Assembly: GCA_022709695.1 (NCBI GenBank)
Contig: JAKLII010000005.1
Span: 124,001-188,000 of the forward strand
Direction of reading: 5' to 3'
Length of the DNA: 64,000 nucleotides
Source of the DNA: Bacteroidota bacterium
GTDB taxonomy: Bacteria > Bacteroidota > Bacteroidia > Bacteroidales > SKPS01
Under the pieces are notes generated by a model that ran no database searches, was not told the origin of the DNA, and worked only from the letters and a program-made list of their open reading frames with translations. Both the position numbers and the translations under genes were made by a program. This document shows positions 33,647-41,371 of this stretch, piece after piece. Within the stretch, counting starts at the first letter, position 1. Each line of letters starts with the position of its first letter.

Positions 33647-34276
33647 TCAGTTTTGTAACAGATTTACAATCCCGGTATGCCCGTTTTTTACGGCGAAATC
33701 GATCGCCTTTTTCCCGTCAGCGGTTACTTTTTCCCTGTCGGCTTTGAGGGCAAGCAGCATTTTCACCAATTGGAGGTTGCCCTCCTCGGCAGCCACCATC
33801 AGTGCCGTTATCCCTGACCCGGGTGTGGCATAGTTTACCTGGGCCCCTTTTTTTACCAGCAGGGCCGACACGATGGCCGATTTACTCAGCATCAGCGCCG
33901 TCCACTTTTTGCGGTCGGTAAGGTTCGGGTCTGAACGCTTTTTCAGCAGCAGTTGCACCAGGACTGCTGTATCCTTCTGCACGGCCAGCATCAATGCCGT
34001 TTCTCCGAAGTAATTCTGAAGATCCGGTTTTGCACCATGCTTCAGCAGCCATTTTACCACTTTGGTATGTCCATGCTGAGCCGCGAACATCAGGGGCGTC
34101 TGGAGCAGCGAATCGGTGCCATTGATCTTCTCTCCGTTCTTGACCAGCTGTTTTACTTTTTGCAGGTTTCCATCGGCGGCTGCCCGGTGCAACAGCGGCT
34201 GGGCATGGAGGGAAACACAGAAAATCAGCATGCAGATCCCTGCTGACAGGGTGGTTATCGTTTTTTTCAGATGCAT
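33647..34276 (-). CDS. Exported ankyrin-repeat protein
   Basis: 209 residues. Signal peptide (TTLSAGICMLIFCVSLHA) followed by about five 33-residue ankyrin repeats: LLHRAAADGNLQKVKQLVKNG, TPLMFAAQHGHTKVVKWLLKHG, TALMLAVQKDTAVLVQLLLK, TALMLSKSAIVSALLVKKG and TALMVAAEEGNLQLVKMLL, then KKAIDFAVKNGHTGIVNLL. Ankyrin repeats bind proteins; a periplasmic location is predicted, partner unknown. It is upstream of, and 6 bp from, the flavoprotein gene. Confidence 0.9.
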   Translation of the reverse strand: MHLKKTITTLSAGICMLIFCVSLHAQPLLHRAAADGNLQKVKQLVKNGEKINGTDSLLQTPLMFAAQHGHTKVVKWLLKHGAKPDLQNYFGETALMLAVQKDTAVLVQLLLKKRSDPNLTDRKKWTALMLSKSAIVSALLVKKGAQVNYATPGSGITALMVAAEEGNLQLVKMLLALKADREKVTADGKKAIDFAVKNGHTGIVNLLQN

Positions 34277-34418
34277 GGGTATGCTTTATGGTTAGCGACT
34301 GTAAAAATAAGGGTTTTCTTTTCAGAATGCCTAAACCGGTCTGCCATCATCGTGAAAATCTCCCGGATGGTACAGATAAAAAATGGCAGCCATGCGATAG
34401 CAGAAAAGAAAAATGTTG

Positions 34419-34426
34419 TACTTTTG
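34419..34426 (+). promoter_or_regulatory. -7 element of the tRNA-Pro gene
   Basis: TACTTTTG, 18 bp before the mature 5' end of the tRNA. Confidence 0.6.
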
Positions 34427-34443
34427 CCACCGCAAAAACAGTT

Positions 34444-34517
34444 CGGGATGTAGCGCAGCCCGGTAGCGCGCTTCGTTCGGGACGAAGAGGCCGGAGGTTC
34501 GAATCCTCTCATCCCGA
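34444..34517 (+). tRNA. tRNA-Pro (anticodon CGG)
   Basis: A 74-nt cloverleaf. Acceptor stem CGGGATG pairs with CATCCCG (34510-34516) with discriminator A. The anticodon arm is CTTCG-TTCGGGA-CGAAG, giving anticodon CGG for CCG codons. The T arm ends GGTTCGAATCC, the standard TTC motif. CCA is not encoded and must be added. The typical proline GTAGCGCAG D-arm start is present. Confidence 0.95.
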
Positions 34518-34523
34518 CTGCAC

Positions 34524-34552
34524 AGGCTCGTAGATCATACGGGCTTTTTTTT
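34524..34552 (+). terminator. Terminator of the tRNA-Pro transcript
   Basis: AGGCTCGTA pairs with TACGGGCTT (two G-U pairs) around a GATCA loop and is followed by eight T. It begins 7 bp after the tRNA 3' end. Confidence 0.85.
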
Positions 34553-34647
34553 CATACGGATACCTGTCTTAAGTCATCAGTGATACTTTTCCAACATAAG
34601 GGTCATCTGTTTGTTATTCGGATATACTTACAAAATCCAGTATTCCC

Positions 34648-35490
34648 ATGAAATACATCGGTCCGCACGTAAGTGCTTCAGGAGGGGTTGAGAATGCTGT
34701 CGTCAATGCAGTGGAGCTCAATGCCAATGCTTTTGCCCTGTTTACCAAGAACCAGAAACAGTGGTATGCCAAACCTCTGGAGAAGGAAACGATCCTGAAA
34801 TTCCGCAATTTGTGCGAAAAGCATGGTTTTCAGCCATTTCAGATGCTGCCTCACGACAGCTACCTGATCAACCTGGGGCATCCGGAGAAGGAGGGGCTGG
34901 AGAAGTCGCGCGCGGCTTTCCTGGATGAGATGCAACGGTGTGAGCAGCTGGGCCTCGACCGGCTCAATTTCCACCCGGGCAGTCACCTCCAGAAGATCTC
35001 AGAGGAGGAGTGCCTGAACCGGATTGCCGAATCGATCAACATCACCCTCGGAAAGACGGCCGGAGTAACGGCAGTGCTCGAGAACACGGCAGGGCAGGGC
35101 TCGAACATGGGGTTCCGCTTTGAGCATCTGGCCTATATCATCGAACGGGTTGAAGACAAGAGCCGGGTGGGGGTGTGTATTGATACCTGCCACTCCTATT
35201 CCGCCGGGTATGACCTGAAGAGCGAAGAGGGCTACCAGGCTACCTGGGAAACGTTTGACCGGATCATCGGTCTCAGGTATCTGAAGGGGATGCACCTGAA
35301 CGATTCCAAAAAGGAACACGGTTCCAGGGTCGACCGGCATCACAGCCTGGGAGAAGGCACCCTTGGGCTGGAGCTGTTCAAAAGGATGATGAAAGACCCC
35401 CGGTTCGACGATTTGCCCCTGATCCTTGAGACCCCCGATGAGGACCGCTGGGCGGAAGAGATCGTGCTGCTCAGGAGTTTTCAGGAGTGA
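34648..35490 (+). CDS. nfo: Endonuclease IV (AP endonuclease)
   Basis: Base-excision repair: cleaves at abasic sites and removes 3' blocking groups. It is 280 residues, a TIM-barrel with three zinc ions. Family blocks are [94 protein letters not shown] and LPLILETPD, containing the metal-binding His, Glu and Asp residues. It stands alone between the tRNA and a convergent gene 8 bp away. Confidence 0.96.
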   Translation: MKYIGPHVSASGGVENAVVNAVELNANAFALFTKNQKQWYAKPLEKETILKFRNLCEKHGFQPFQMLPHDSYLINLGHPEKEGLEKSRAAFLDEMQRCEQLGLDRLNFHPGSHLQKISEEECLNRIAESINITLGKTAGVTAVLENTAGQGSNMGFRFEHLAYIIERVEDKSRVGVCIDTCHSYSAGYDLKSEEGYQATWETFDRIIGLRYLKGMHLNDSKKEHGSRVDRHHSLGEGTLGLELFKRMMKDPRFDDLPLILETPDEDRWAEEIVLLRSFQE

Positions 35491-35498
35491 TTTTGCAG

Positions 35499-36857
35499 CT
35501 AATGAGCCTCTTTTACCCGGATCACATCGTTTAAATAGCTGTTGATGTGCATGCTGTAATCTCTCAGATGACCGGCAATTACCTGCGTCAAAGCATCAAC
35601 CGCATCCGGTCCTTTCTCCTTTTCGATCTCCTGCATCAGGTTCATCAGTTCAGTTACCAGTGTGCTCACTTCCACCGAAGGGTCTGATACCATGTGGTGC
35701 GGTATATACTTCGCCAGTGCTTTGTCGGTGGCTTTCCCTTTGGCAGCAGAGGTGCCAGAGGCCGTTCTCAGGATGAAATCGTAACTGAACGGCTGTAACG
35801 GCGCAGGATTTTGCAGGGCTTTGTAAAAGGGATGTTCGTAGTTTTTTCCATTGTGCATCTCCAGGGAGACAAGCTGCTGGTACACCTCCATCACGGCATG
35901 GCGGTTCGAAACCAGCTGCACAGCGTTGTTTACCGCTTTCGGCGCTCCCATCATCGATTGCAGGTTGATCCGGATCATCCGTGCTGTGCTTACACCGGGC
36001 AGAGGCTTCATATGGTAGGGTTGTGAGATGTCGCCCACATAATGCATCCCCCAGCCGGCAAACCTCCATCCCCAGTAATCCTGGCTTTTGTGAAAAGCGA
36101 ATTCGGCCAGTGCCTTAAACAGGAAGATGCGGTAGTCGAGCCAGGTGCGTTTCAGGAAGGGGCCGGCGGCATACAGGATGCCGGCTTCATGGTAAAAGGC
36201 CATGTGAAACGGAGCCTGTCCGCTGTATTCCAGTTTCGGGTTCCCGAAGGGCTGATTGCCAAAACCATAGACATCACCGTAGGGGGTGTTGCTGTCGGCG
36301 AACAGCCCCAGGTCGAGGCCGTAATCGGGTTCGTCGGTGGCGGTCACCAGCACATCGAAGGGTGAAACCATCTCCCCGTCCTTAAGCCATACATAGTGGG
36401 TGAACTGCATCAGTTCCAGCCCGGTAAGGGTGCACAGGTCAGCCGGATGGGCTCTGGGGCGCCCCAGGGAATCATCGCCGGGGAGCAGGTGCAGGTACAA
36501 AGGCGCTTTGGTGTGCGGATTGATCCGGATGGCACGGTAAAACCGCTCCACGATATCATCGGGATTGCCGGTGGCTTTGAACGCAAGGGCATCGGGCCGG
36601 GGCGCATAGTTGGGCAGGTTGGCCCGCGACCAGGCTTCGTGCTGCGCCAGAAACAGCTCCAGCTCCTTTTCGGTTTCCAGCAGAAAGGTTCTCAGGTGTG
36701 TCGCACGTACCGGCGCTGCCGTTGCCCACACCGGATGGTTTTTCAGGGCAGGACCGGTGAGCAGCGGATGCTCCGACCAGGCATTTACCTCGGGCATCAG
36801 CGAGGCTGAAAGCATGCAAAACAGCAGTGCAGCTGATGTTAATAGATTCTTTTTCAT
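35499..36857 (-). CDS. Exported phospholipase C/P1-nuclease-like protein
   Basis: 452 residues with a signal peptide ending PEVNA, immediately followed by WSEHPLLT, a mature N-terminal Trp reminiscent of zinc phospholipase C and P1/S1 nuclease, where this Trp and a nearby His bind zinc. A second zinc-like site is GWGMHYVGDISQPYHMKPL (HxxxDxxxPxH), also typical of the superfamily. The C-terminal third is helical (VSTLVTELMNLMQEIEKEKG). Substrate, phospholipid or nucleic acid, is not decided, and no T9SS tail is present. A probable -7 element reads TAGTATTG on the minus strand at 36880-36887. Confidence 0.72.
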   Translation of the reverse strand: MKKNLLTSAALLFCMLSASLMPEVNAWSEHPLLTGPALKNHPVWATAAPVRATHLRTFLLETEKELELFLAQHEAWSRANLPNYAPRPDALAFKATGNPDDIVERFYRAIRINPHTKAPLYLHLLPGDDSLGRPRAHPADLCTLTGLELMQFTHYVWLKDGEMVSPFDVLVTATDEPDYGLDLGLFADSNTPYGDVYGFGNQPFGNPKLEYSGQAPFHMAFYHEAGILYAAGPFLKRTWLDYRIFLFKALAEFAFHKSQDYWGWRFAGWGMHYVGDISQPYHMKPLPGVSTARMIRINLQSMMGAPKAVNNAVQLVSNRHAVMEVYQQLVSLEMHNGKNYEHPFYKALQNPAPLQPFSYDFILRTASGTSAAKGKATDKALAKYIPHHMVSDPSVEVSTLVTELMNLMQEIEKEKGPDAVDALTQVIAGHLRDYSMHINSYLNDVIRVKEAH

Positions 36858-36951
36858 TGGGATCGATGATTTTCGTTTGCAATACTAAGGAAAAAAACAC
36901 CCTGAGGGGGGGGTATGTTGATAAATGATTGTTAATTGATCCGGGACATGT

Positions 36952-36982
36952 TTTGCCTTTTAAAATGAAAATGATACTTTTA
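36952..36982 (+). promoter_or_regulatory. Promoter of the Omp85-like gene
   Basis: TTTG (36952-36955), 19 bp, then TACTTTTA (36975-36982), one base off the -7 consensus but with exact spacing. The ATG is at 37030. Confidence 0.6.
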
Positions 36983-37029
36983 GCATCGGAAATCAACATA
37001 AAAAAACCTTAACCAAAACATATCCCGTT

Positions 37030-38385
37030 ATGCGAAGGAGCAACTTGTCCTTTTTTGTTGTGGTCAGCATCACTGCCATGCTGCTTCTTTTTTTTCAACC
37101 CGTTCTGGCACAGGAAGGGGGGAAACCGCAAAAAATCAAAAAGGGCTGGACCGTTGGCCCTTTGCCGGCCATATCCTTCAACAGCGACCTGGGGTTTCAG
37201 TATGGTGCGCTGGTCAATTTTCACTATTTTGGCGATGGCAGTACCTATCCCAAGTACATGCATTCGGTTTTTGCCGAATGGTCCAGGTACACCAAGGGAA
37301 GTGGCATCAACCGGTTATTTTACGATTCGGAATATCTGATCCCCGGCATCAGGTTTACAGCCGACCTGAACTACTATACCGACCAGGCGCTCGATTTTTA
37401 CGGATTCAACGGGTATGACGCAGTTTATAACCCAGAATGGGAGGATGACAGCGATACCACTGCCTACAAATCGAGGATGTTCTATAACCACAAGCGGAGC
37501 ATGTTCAGGTTTCTGGCCGATTTCCAGGGGGGAATCATCGGAAGGAAGCTCCGTTGGGCTGCCGGGATCGGGGTTTTGCACTGCGCTATCGCTCCCGTGG
37601 ATATTGCAAGGCTCAACAAAGGGAAGGATGAGGCTGATAAGCTGCCCGATATCCCGGGATTGTACGAAAAATATATAGAGTGGGGCATCATCGGTGAGGT
37701 GGAGAAGGATGGCGGCTGGGCCAATAACCTCAAAGCAGGTATCATCTGGGATACACGCGACTTTGAACCCAATCCGATGAAAGGGATGTGGAGTGAGGCG
37801 GTGATTTTCCTGTCGCCCCGGTTTGTAAACCAGTGTGAATATGGTTTTGCCAAGATTTCTCTTACCCACCGGCAGTACTTTACCCTGATAAAGGACAAGC
37901 TCTCCTTTGCCTACCGGCTGAACTACCAGGGAACCATTGCCGGGAGTGCACCGTTTTATATTCAACCCTATGTAGTCAACTCCTTCAACAACTCCTCCCT
38001 GCCGGATGGGATCGGCGGTGCCAAGAGTGTGCGCGGGATGATCCGCAACAGGGTGGTGGGGGATGCCACTGCCTTTGGCAATGCGGAGTTCCGGTGGAAG
38101 GTATGGAGAACCGTGGTGTTGAACCAGAACTTTTATATTGGTATCAATGCTTTCGTGGATGCAGGTCAGGTGCTGAAGAAAATGGATATAGACACCCTGT
38201 GGGTGCCTGAGGATGAAAAGGAGCTGTATTTCAGCACCGGGGATGAATTTCTGCACACTACAGCAGGCCTCGGACTGAGGCTGGTGCTCAATGAGAACTT
38301 TATTGTGGCGCTCGACTGGGGCAAAGCCTTCGACAAACGCGATGGCGATACCGGACTCTATATCGGATTAAATTACCTGTTTTAG
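37030..38385 (+). CDS. Omp85-like outer-membrane beta-barrel protein
   Basis: 451 residues. Signal peptide (VVVSITAMLLLFFQPVLA) then a barrel of many amphipathic strands with no POTRA domains, so it is shorter than BamA. The Omp85 signature is seen late: AKSVRGMIRNRVVGDATAFGNAEFRWK, the VRG(F/Y) motif on the inward loop, followed by FVDAGQVLKK and a final strand GDTGLYIGLNYLF ending in the aromatic residue BamA recognises. It resembles the surface-antigen domain of BamA/TamA or patatin-type proteins without the enzyme part. Function in assembly or transport is unknown. Confidence 0.85.
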   Translation: MRRSNLSFFVVVSITAMLLLFFQPVLAQEGGKPQKIKKGWTVGPLPAISFNSDLGFQYGALVNFHYFGDGSTYPKYMHSVFAEWSRYTKGSGINRLFYDSEYLIPGIRFTADLNYYTDQALDFYGFNGYDAVYNPEWEDDSDTTAYKSRMFYNHKRSMFRFLADFQGGIIGRKLRWAAGIGVLHCAIAPVDIARLNKGKDEADKLPDIPGLYEKYIEWGIIGEVEKDGGWANNLKAGIIWDTRDFEPNPMKGMWSEAVIFLSPRFVNQCEYGFAKISLTHRQYFTLIKDKLSFAYRLNYQGTIAGSAPFYIQPYVVNSFNNSSLPDGIGGAKSVRGMIRNRVVGDATAFGNAEFRWKVWRTVVLNQNFYIGINAFVDAGQVLKKMDIDTLWVPEDEKELYFSTGDEFLHTTAGLGLRLVLNENFIVALDWGKAFDKRDGDTGLYIGLNYLF

Positions 38386-38452
38386 CCACTGCCGCACCGG
38401 GGTGTATGCAGATTTCCTGTCCGCTCCCGACGGTCAGGTCGCAACATTTCAT

Positions 38453-38460
38453 TACCTTTG
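38453..38460 (+). promoter_or_regulatory. -7 element of the ICMT-like gene
   Basis: TACCTTTG, 24 bp before the ATG at 38485. It lies within the longer open frame and so rules out the upstream TTG start. Confidence 0.6.
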
Positions 38461-38484
38461 CGGCCGGTTAATCAAAACGGCTAC

Positions 38485-39225
38485 ATGTCTTTAGCGCACT
38501 CATTTGAACAACGCGGCAACTGGCTCTTCAAAAGAAGGGGCTGGATTCCAATGGTATTGTTTGTCCCGGCCACGCTCATTATCTGGTTCTATACGTATGA
38601 ATGGATCTCTTTTCACAATATCTTCTGGTCAGTTGGCTGCCTCGTGATATCTTTCGCGGGACTGGGGATTCGTATCTGGGCCATCGGGCACACCCCCAGG
38701 GGGACTTCAGGCCGGAACACCACACAGGGACAGATTGCTGAAAAGCTGAATACCACCGGGGTTTACAGCCTGGTGCGCCACCCGCTCTACCTCGGCAACT
38801 TCCTGATGTGGCTCGGTATCATCCTCTATGTGGGTAATATCACCCTGCTGATCGGGGTGGTGGCGTTCTTCTGGCTCTATTACGAGCGCATCATGTATGC
38901 CGAAGAAGCATTCATCAGCCGGAAATTTGGTGCCGGTTTTCAGGCCTGGTCGGCAGTGACGCCTGCCTTTCTGCCCAAAATCAGAGGATTCGTAAAAGCG
39001 GAACTCCCTTTTTCGCTGCGCAACGTCCTGAAAAGGGAGTATACGGGATTTTTCCTCACCATCTTCTGCTTTTCGCTGATCAACTTTCTGAAATACTGGT
39101 CGTACCACGGTACGCCTGACCTTGATCCGCTGTGGTTGTTCCTGCTCCCTTTCAGCATGATCGTATATGTGGTGCTCAGATCACTCAAGAAACATACGCA
39201 GATTCTGCATGTGGAAGGAAGGTAG
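38485..39225 (+). CDS. Isoprenylcysteine carboxyl methyltransferase-family membrane protein
   Basis: 246 residues with about five membrane segments. The C-terminal PEMT/ICMT-like core has GVYSLVRHPLYLGNFLMWLG, the RHPxYxG motif that binds S-adenosylmethionine, and a second site YYERIMYAEEAFISRKFG with the paired glutamates of this superfamily. Bacterial members methylate unknown small molecules or lipids; true prenyl-Cys methylation is unlikely. The start at 38485 follows the -7 element. It is followed by a GTTAGGAG repeat tract and then lpdA. Confidence 0.88.
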   Translation: MSLAHSFEQRGNWLFKRRGWIPMVLFVPATLIIWFYTYEWISFHNIFWSVGCLVISFAGLGIRIWAIGHTPRGTSGRNTTQGQIAEKLNTTGVYSLVRHPLYLGNFLMWLGIILYVGNITLLIGVVAFFWLYYERIMYAEEAFISRKFGAGFQAWSAVTPAFLPKIRGFVKAELPFSLRNVLKREYTGFFLTIFCFSLINFLKYWSYHGTPDLDPLWLFLLPFSMIVYVVLRSLKKHTQILHVEGR

Positions 39226-39230
39226 ATTTA

Positions 39231-39263
39231 GTTAGAAGTTAGGAGTTAGGAGTTAGAAGTTAG
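39231..39263 (+). repeat. GTTAG tract after the methyltransferase stop
   Basis: Six GTTAG words spaced by AA, AG or GA (for example GTTAGGAGTTAGGAGTTAG). A similar tract lies at 30671-30705, also directly after a TAG stop. Confidence 0.7.
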
Positions 39264-39296
39264 TAATTGTAATTTAGAAATTTGAAACTTGAGATT

Positions 39297-40688
39297 ATGC
39301 AATACGATGTAGTGGTAATTGGAAGTGGCCCGGGGGGGTATGTGGCTGCCATCAGGGCTTCGCAGCTCGGCCTGAAAACGGCGGTGGTTGAACGTTCGGA
39401 ACTGGGGGGTATCTGTCTGAACTGGGGCTGTATCCCCACCAAGGCACTCCTGAAAAGTGCCCAGGTATTCAGTTATGCATCCCATGCCATGGACTATGGG
39501 GTGCTGATCGAAGGATCGGTAAAGCCCGACTTTGCAACCATGGTCAAACGTAGTCGTGACGTGGCAGCCGGCATGAGCAAGGGGATCCAGTTCCTCTTCA
39601 AAAAGAACAATATCGAGGTGATACAGGGCTTTGGAAGGCTCACCCCTGACCGCAAGGTTGAGGTTACGGCAGCAGATGGCGGAAAAGAGACCGTGGAAGC
39701 CGGGCATATCATCCTCGCCACCGGCGCCCGTTCAAAGGAATTACCCAGCCTGAAACAGGACGGGGTAAAAGTGATCGGTTACCGGGAAGCGATGACCCTG
39801 CCGAAACAACCAGCCAGTATGGTGGTGGTGGGATCCGGCGCCATTGGAAGCGAGTTTGCCTGGTTCTATCAGACCATCGGCACTAAAGTCATCCTGGTGG
39901 AATTTATGCCCAATGTGCTTCCGGTGGAAGATGAGGAGGTGTCGAAACAGGTGGAGCGCAGTTTCAAAAAAGGGGGCATGAAGGTGATGACATCCTCCAC
40001 CGTTGAATCGGTGGATACTTCAGGGGAATTGTGCAAGGTTAGTATTGCCACTAAAAAAGGGACCGAAGTGGTGGAGGCAGAGGTGGTGCTTTCGGCAGTG
40101 GGAGTATCCACCAACCTTGAAGGGCTTGGACTGGAGGAGGCCGGCGTAACCCATGCCAACGGGAAGGTAGCAGTAGATGACTATTACCGCACCAATGTGC
40201 CCGGCATCTATGCCATCGGTGATATTGTGCATGGCCCGGCGCTGGCTCATGTAGCTTCACATGAAGGGATCACCTGCGTGGAAGCGATAGCCGGATTGCA
40301 TCCGGAGCCGGTGGATTATAAAAACATCCCCGGCTGTACCTATACGGTTCCCGAAGTGGCATCGGTGGGGATGACGGAAAAACAGGCCATTGAGGCAGGC
40401 TATGAAATCAAGGTGGGGAAATTCCCCTTCAGTGCCAGCGGTAAAGCCAGTGCCTCCGGTTCAAAGGATGGTTTTGTGAAGGTGATTTTCGATGCAAAAT
40501 ACGGCGAATGGCTGGGGGCCCATCTGGTGGGCGACAATGTTACCGAGATGATCGCCGAAGTGGTGGTTGCGCGTAAGCTGGAAACCACAGGGCATGAGAT
40601 CATAAAATCGGTGCATCCCCATCCGACCCTCTCAGAAGCCATCATGGAAGCAACCGCTGCCGCATACGGCGAAGTGATTCATCTATAG
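39297..40688 (+). CDS. lpdA: Dihydrolipoyl dehydrogenase (E3)
   Basis: FAD flavoprotein that re-oxidises lipoyl groups in 2-oxo acid dehydrogenase and glycine cleavage complexes. It is 463 residues from ATG 39297 (MQYDVVVIGSGPGGYVAA, FAD site). The redox disulfide is in GGICLNWGCIPTKALL, the NAD site is VVVGSGAIGSEFAWFY, the second FAD motif is GIYAIGDI, and the C-terminal active-site His is in HPHPTLSEA. No E1 or E2 subunit gene is adjacent, so it probably serves several complexes. Confidence 0.95.
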   Translation: MQYDVVVIGSGPGGYVAAIRASQLGLKTAVVERSELGGICLNWGCIPTKALLKSAQVFSYASHAMDYGVLIEGSVKPDFATMVKRSRDVAAGMSKGIQFLFKKNNIEVIQGFGRLTPDRKVEVTAADGGKETVEAGHIILATGARSKELPSLKQDGVKVIGYREAMTLPKQPASMVVVGSGAIGSEFAWFYQTIGTKVILVEFMPNVLPVEDEEVSKQVERSFKKGGMKVMTSSTVESVDTSGELCKVSIATKKGTEVVEAEVVLSAVGVSTNLEGLGLEEAGVTHANGKVAVDDYYRTNVPGIYAIGDIVHGPALAHVASHEGITCVEAIAGLHPEPVDYKNIPGCTYTVPEVASVGMTEKQAIEAGYEIKVGKFPFSASGKASASGSKDGFVKVIFDAKYGEWLGAHLVGDNVTEMIAEVVVARKLETTGHEIIKSVHPHPTLSEAIMEATAAAYGEVIHL

Positions 40689-40727
40689 TTTATAAGGTTT
40701 ATAAAGTTTATAAAGTTTAGGAAGTTG
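40686..40727 (+). repeat. TTTATAAAG tract after lpdA stop
   Basis: Near-repeats of GTTTATAAAG or GTTTATAAGG, beginning inside the lpdA stop codon, then GTTTAGGAAG. Similar in placement to the GTTAG tracts after two other genes. Confidence 0.55.
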
Positions 40728-40756
40728 AGTTGTTTATTTGTTTAGGTGTTTAGTTA

Positions 40757-40793
40757 AAACAACAAACAACAAACAACGAACATTAAACAACAA
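40757..40793 (+). repeat. AACAA/AACGA tract before the epimerase gene
   Basis: Words AACAACAAACAAC and AACGAACATT end 3 bp before the ATG at 40797. No TAnnTTTG element is visible between the tract and the gene, unlike at hpt. Confidence 0.65.
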
Positions 40794-40796
40794 GCC

Positions 40797-41360
40797 ATGA
40801 AGCTTCTTCCCTGCGAAATCCCCGGATTGCTGATTTTAGAACCTCAGGTTTTTACAGATGAGCGGGGTTCCTTTATGGAGACGTACAGTATGGAGAGGCT
40901 TGCGGCAGATGGGTTTCATGAGGTTTTTGTGCAGGATAATGAATCGGTTTCGGGCAAGGGTGTAATCCGTGCCCTCCATTTTCAGAACCCGCCGTTTGCG
41001 CAGGGGAAGCTGGTGCGCGTGGTGAAGGGAGCCGTCTGGGATGTGGCAGTGGATATTCGCCGTGGATCGCCCTGGTACGGCAAGCATGTGAAGGTTTTGC
41101 TCAGTGCCGCAAATAACAGGATGTTCTGGCTCCCCCCCGGTTTTGCCCATGGGTTTGCAGCACTTGAAGAGGATACCATTTTCAGTTATAAGTGTACCAA
41201 TCCATACCGTAAGGAAGCAGAACACTCCATCCGTTTCGATGATCCGGATCTCGGGATCGACTGGGGTGTTGACAGCCCCGTTGTATCAGCCCGTGACCTC
41301 CGGGCCTCAGCTTTCAGTAATCATGCGGGGCTCTTTTCCTGGGAAGGAGAGCTGAGGTAA
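40797..41360 (+). CDS. rfbC: dTDP-4-dehydrorhamnose 3,5-epimerase-like protein
   Basis: Cupin-fold epimerase of dTDP-rhamnose synthesis for surface polysaccharide. It is 187 residues, the normal family length. Key blocks: [20 protein letters not shown] with the catalytic His, [14 protein letters not shown] with the Asp pair, [18 protein letters not shown] and FSYKCTNPY, and PDLGIDWG near the end. The other rml genes (A, B, D) are not in the window, so the role in rhamnose rather than a related 6-deoxysugar is inferred. It sits 11 bp upstream of uvrA on the same strand. Confidence 0.9.
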   Translation: MKLLPCEIPGLLILEPQVFTDERGSFMETYSMERLAADGFHEVFVQDNESVSGKGVIRALHFQNPPFAQGKLVRVVKGAVWDVAVDIRRGSPWYGKHVKVLLSAANNRMFWLPPGFAHGFAALEEDTIFSYKCTNPYRKEAEHSIRFDDPDLGIDWGVDSPVVSARDLRASAFSNHAGLFSWEGELR

Positions 41361-41371
41361 AATTCAGGGTT

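Noticed and set aside
36906-36913. A run of eight G as a phase-variation tract
   Set aside because: It is intergenic, upstream of the -33/-7 region of the Omp85-like gene, and no reading frame depends on it; no evidence of variation.
37315-38256. A 313-codon minus-strand frame within the Omp85-like gene
   Set aside because: Antisense shadow; the plus-strand barrel gene has a signal peptide, promoter and C-terminal aromatic residue.
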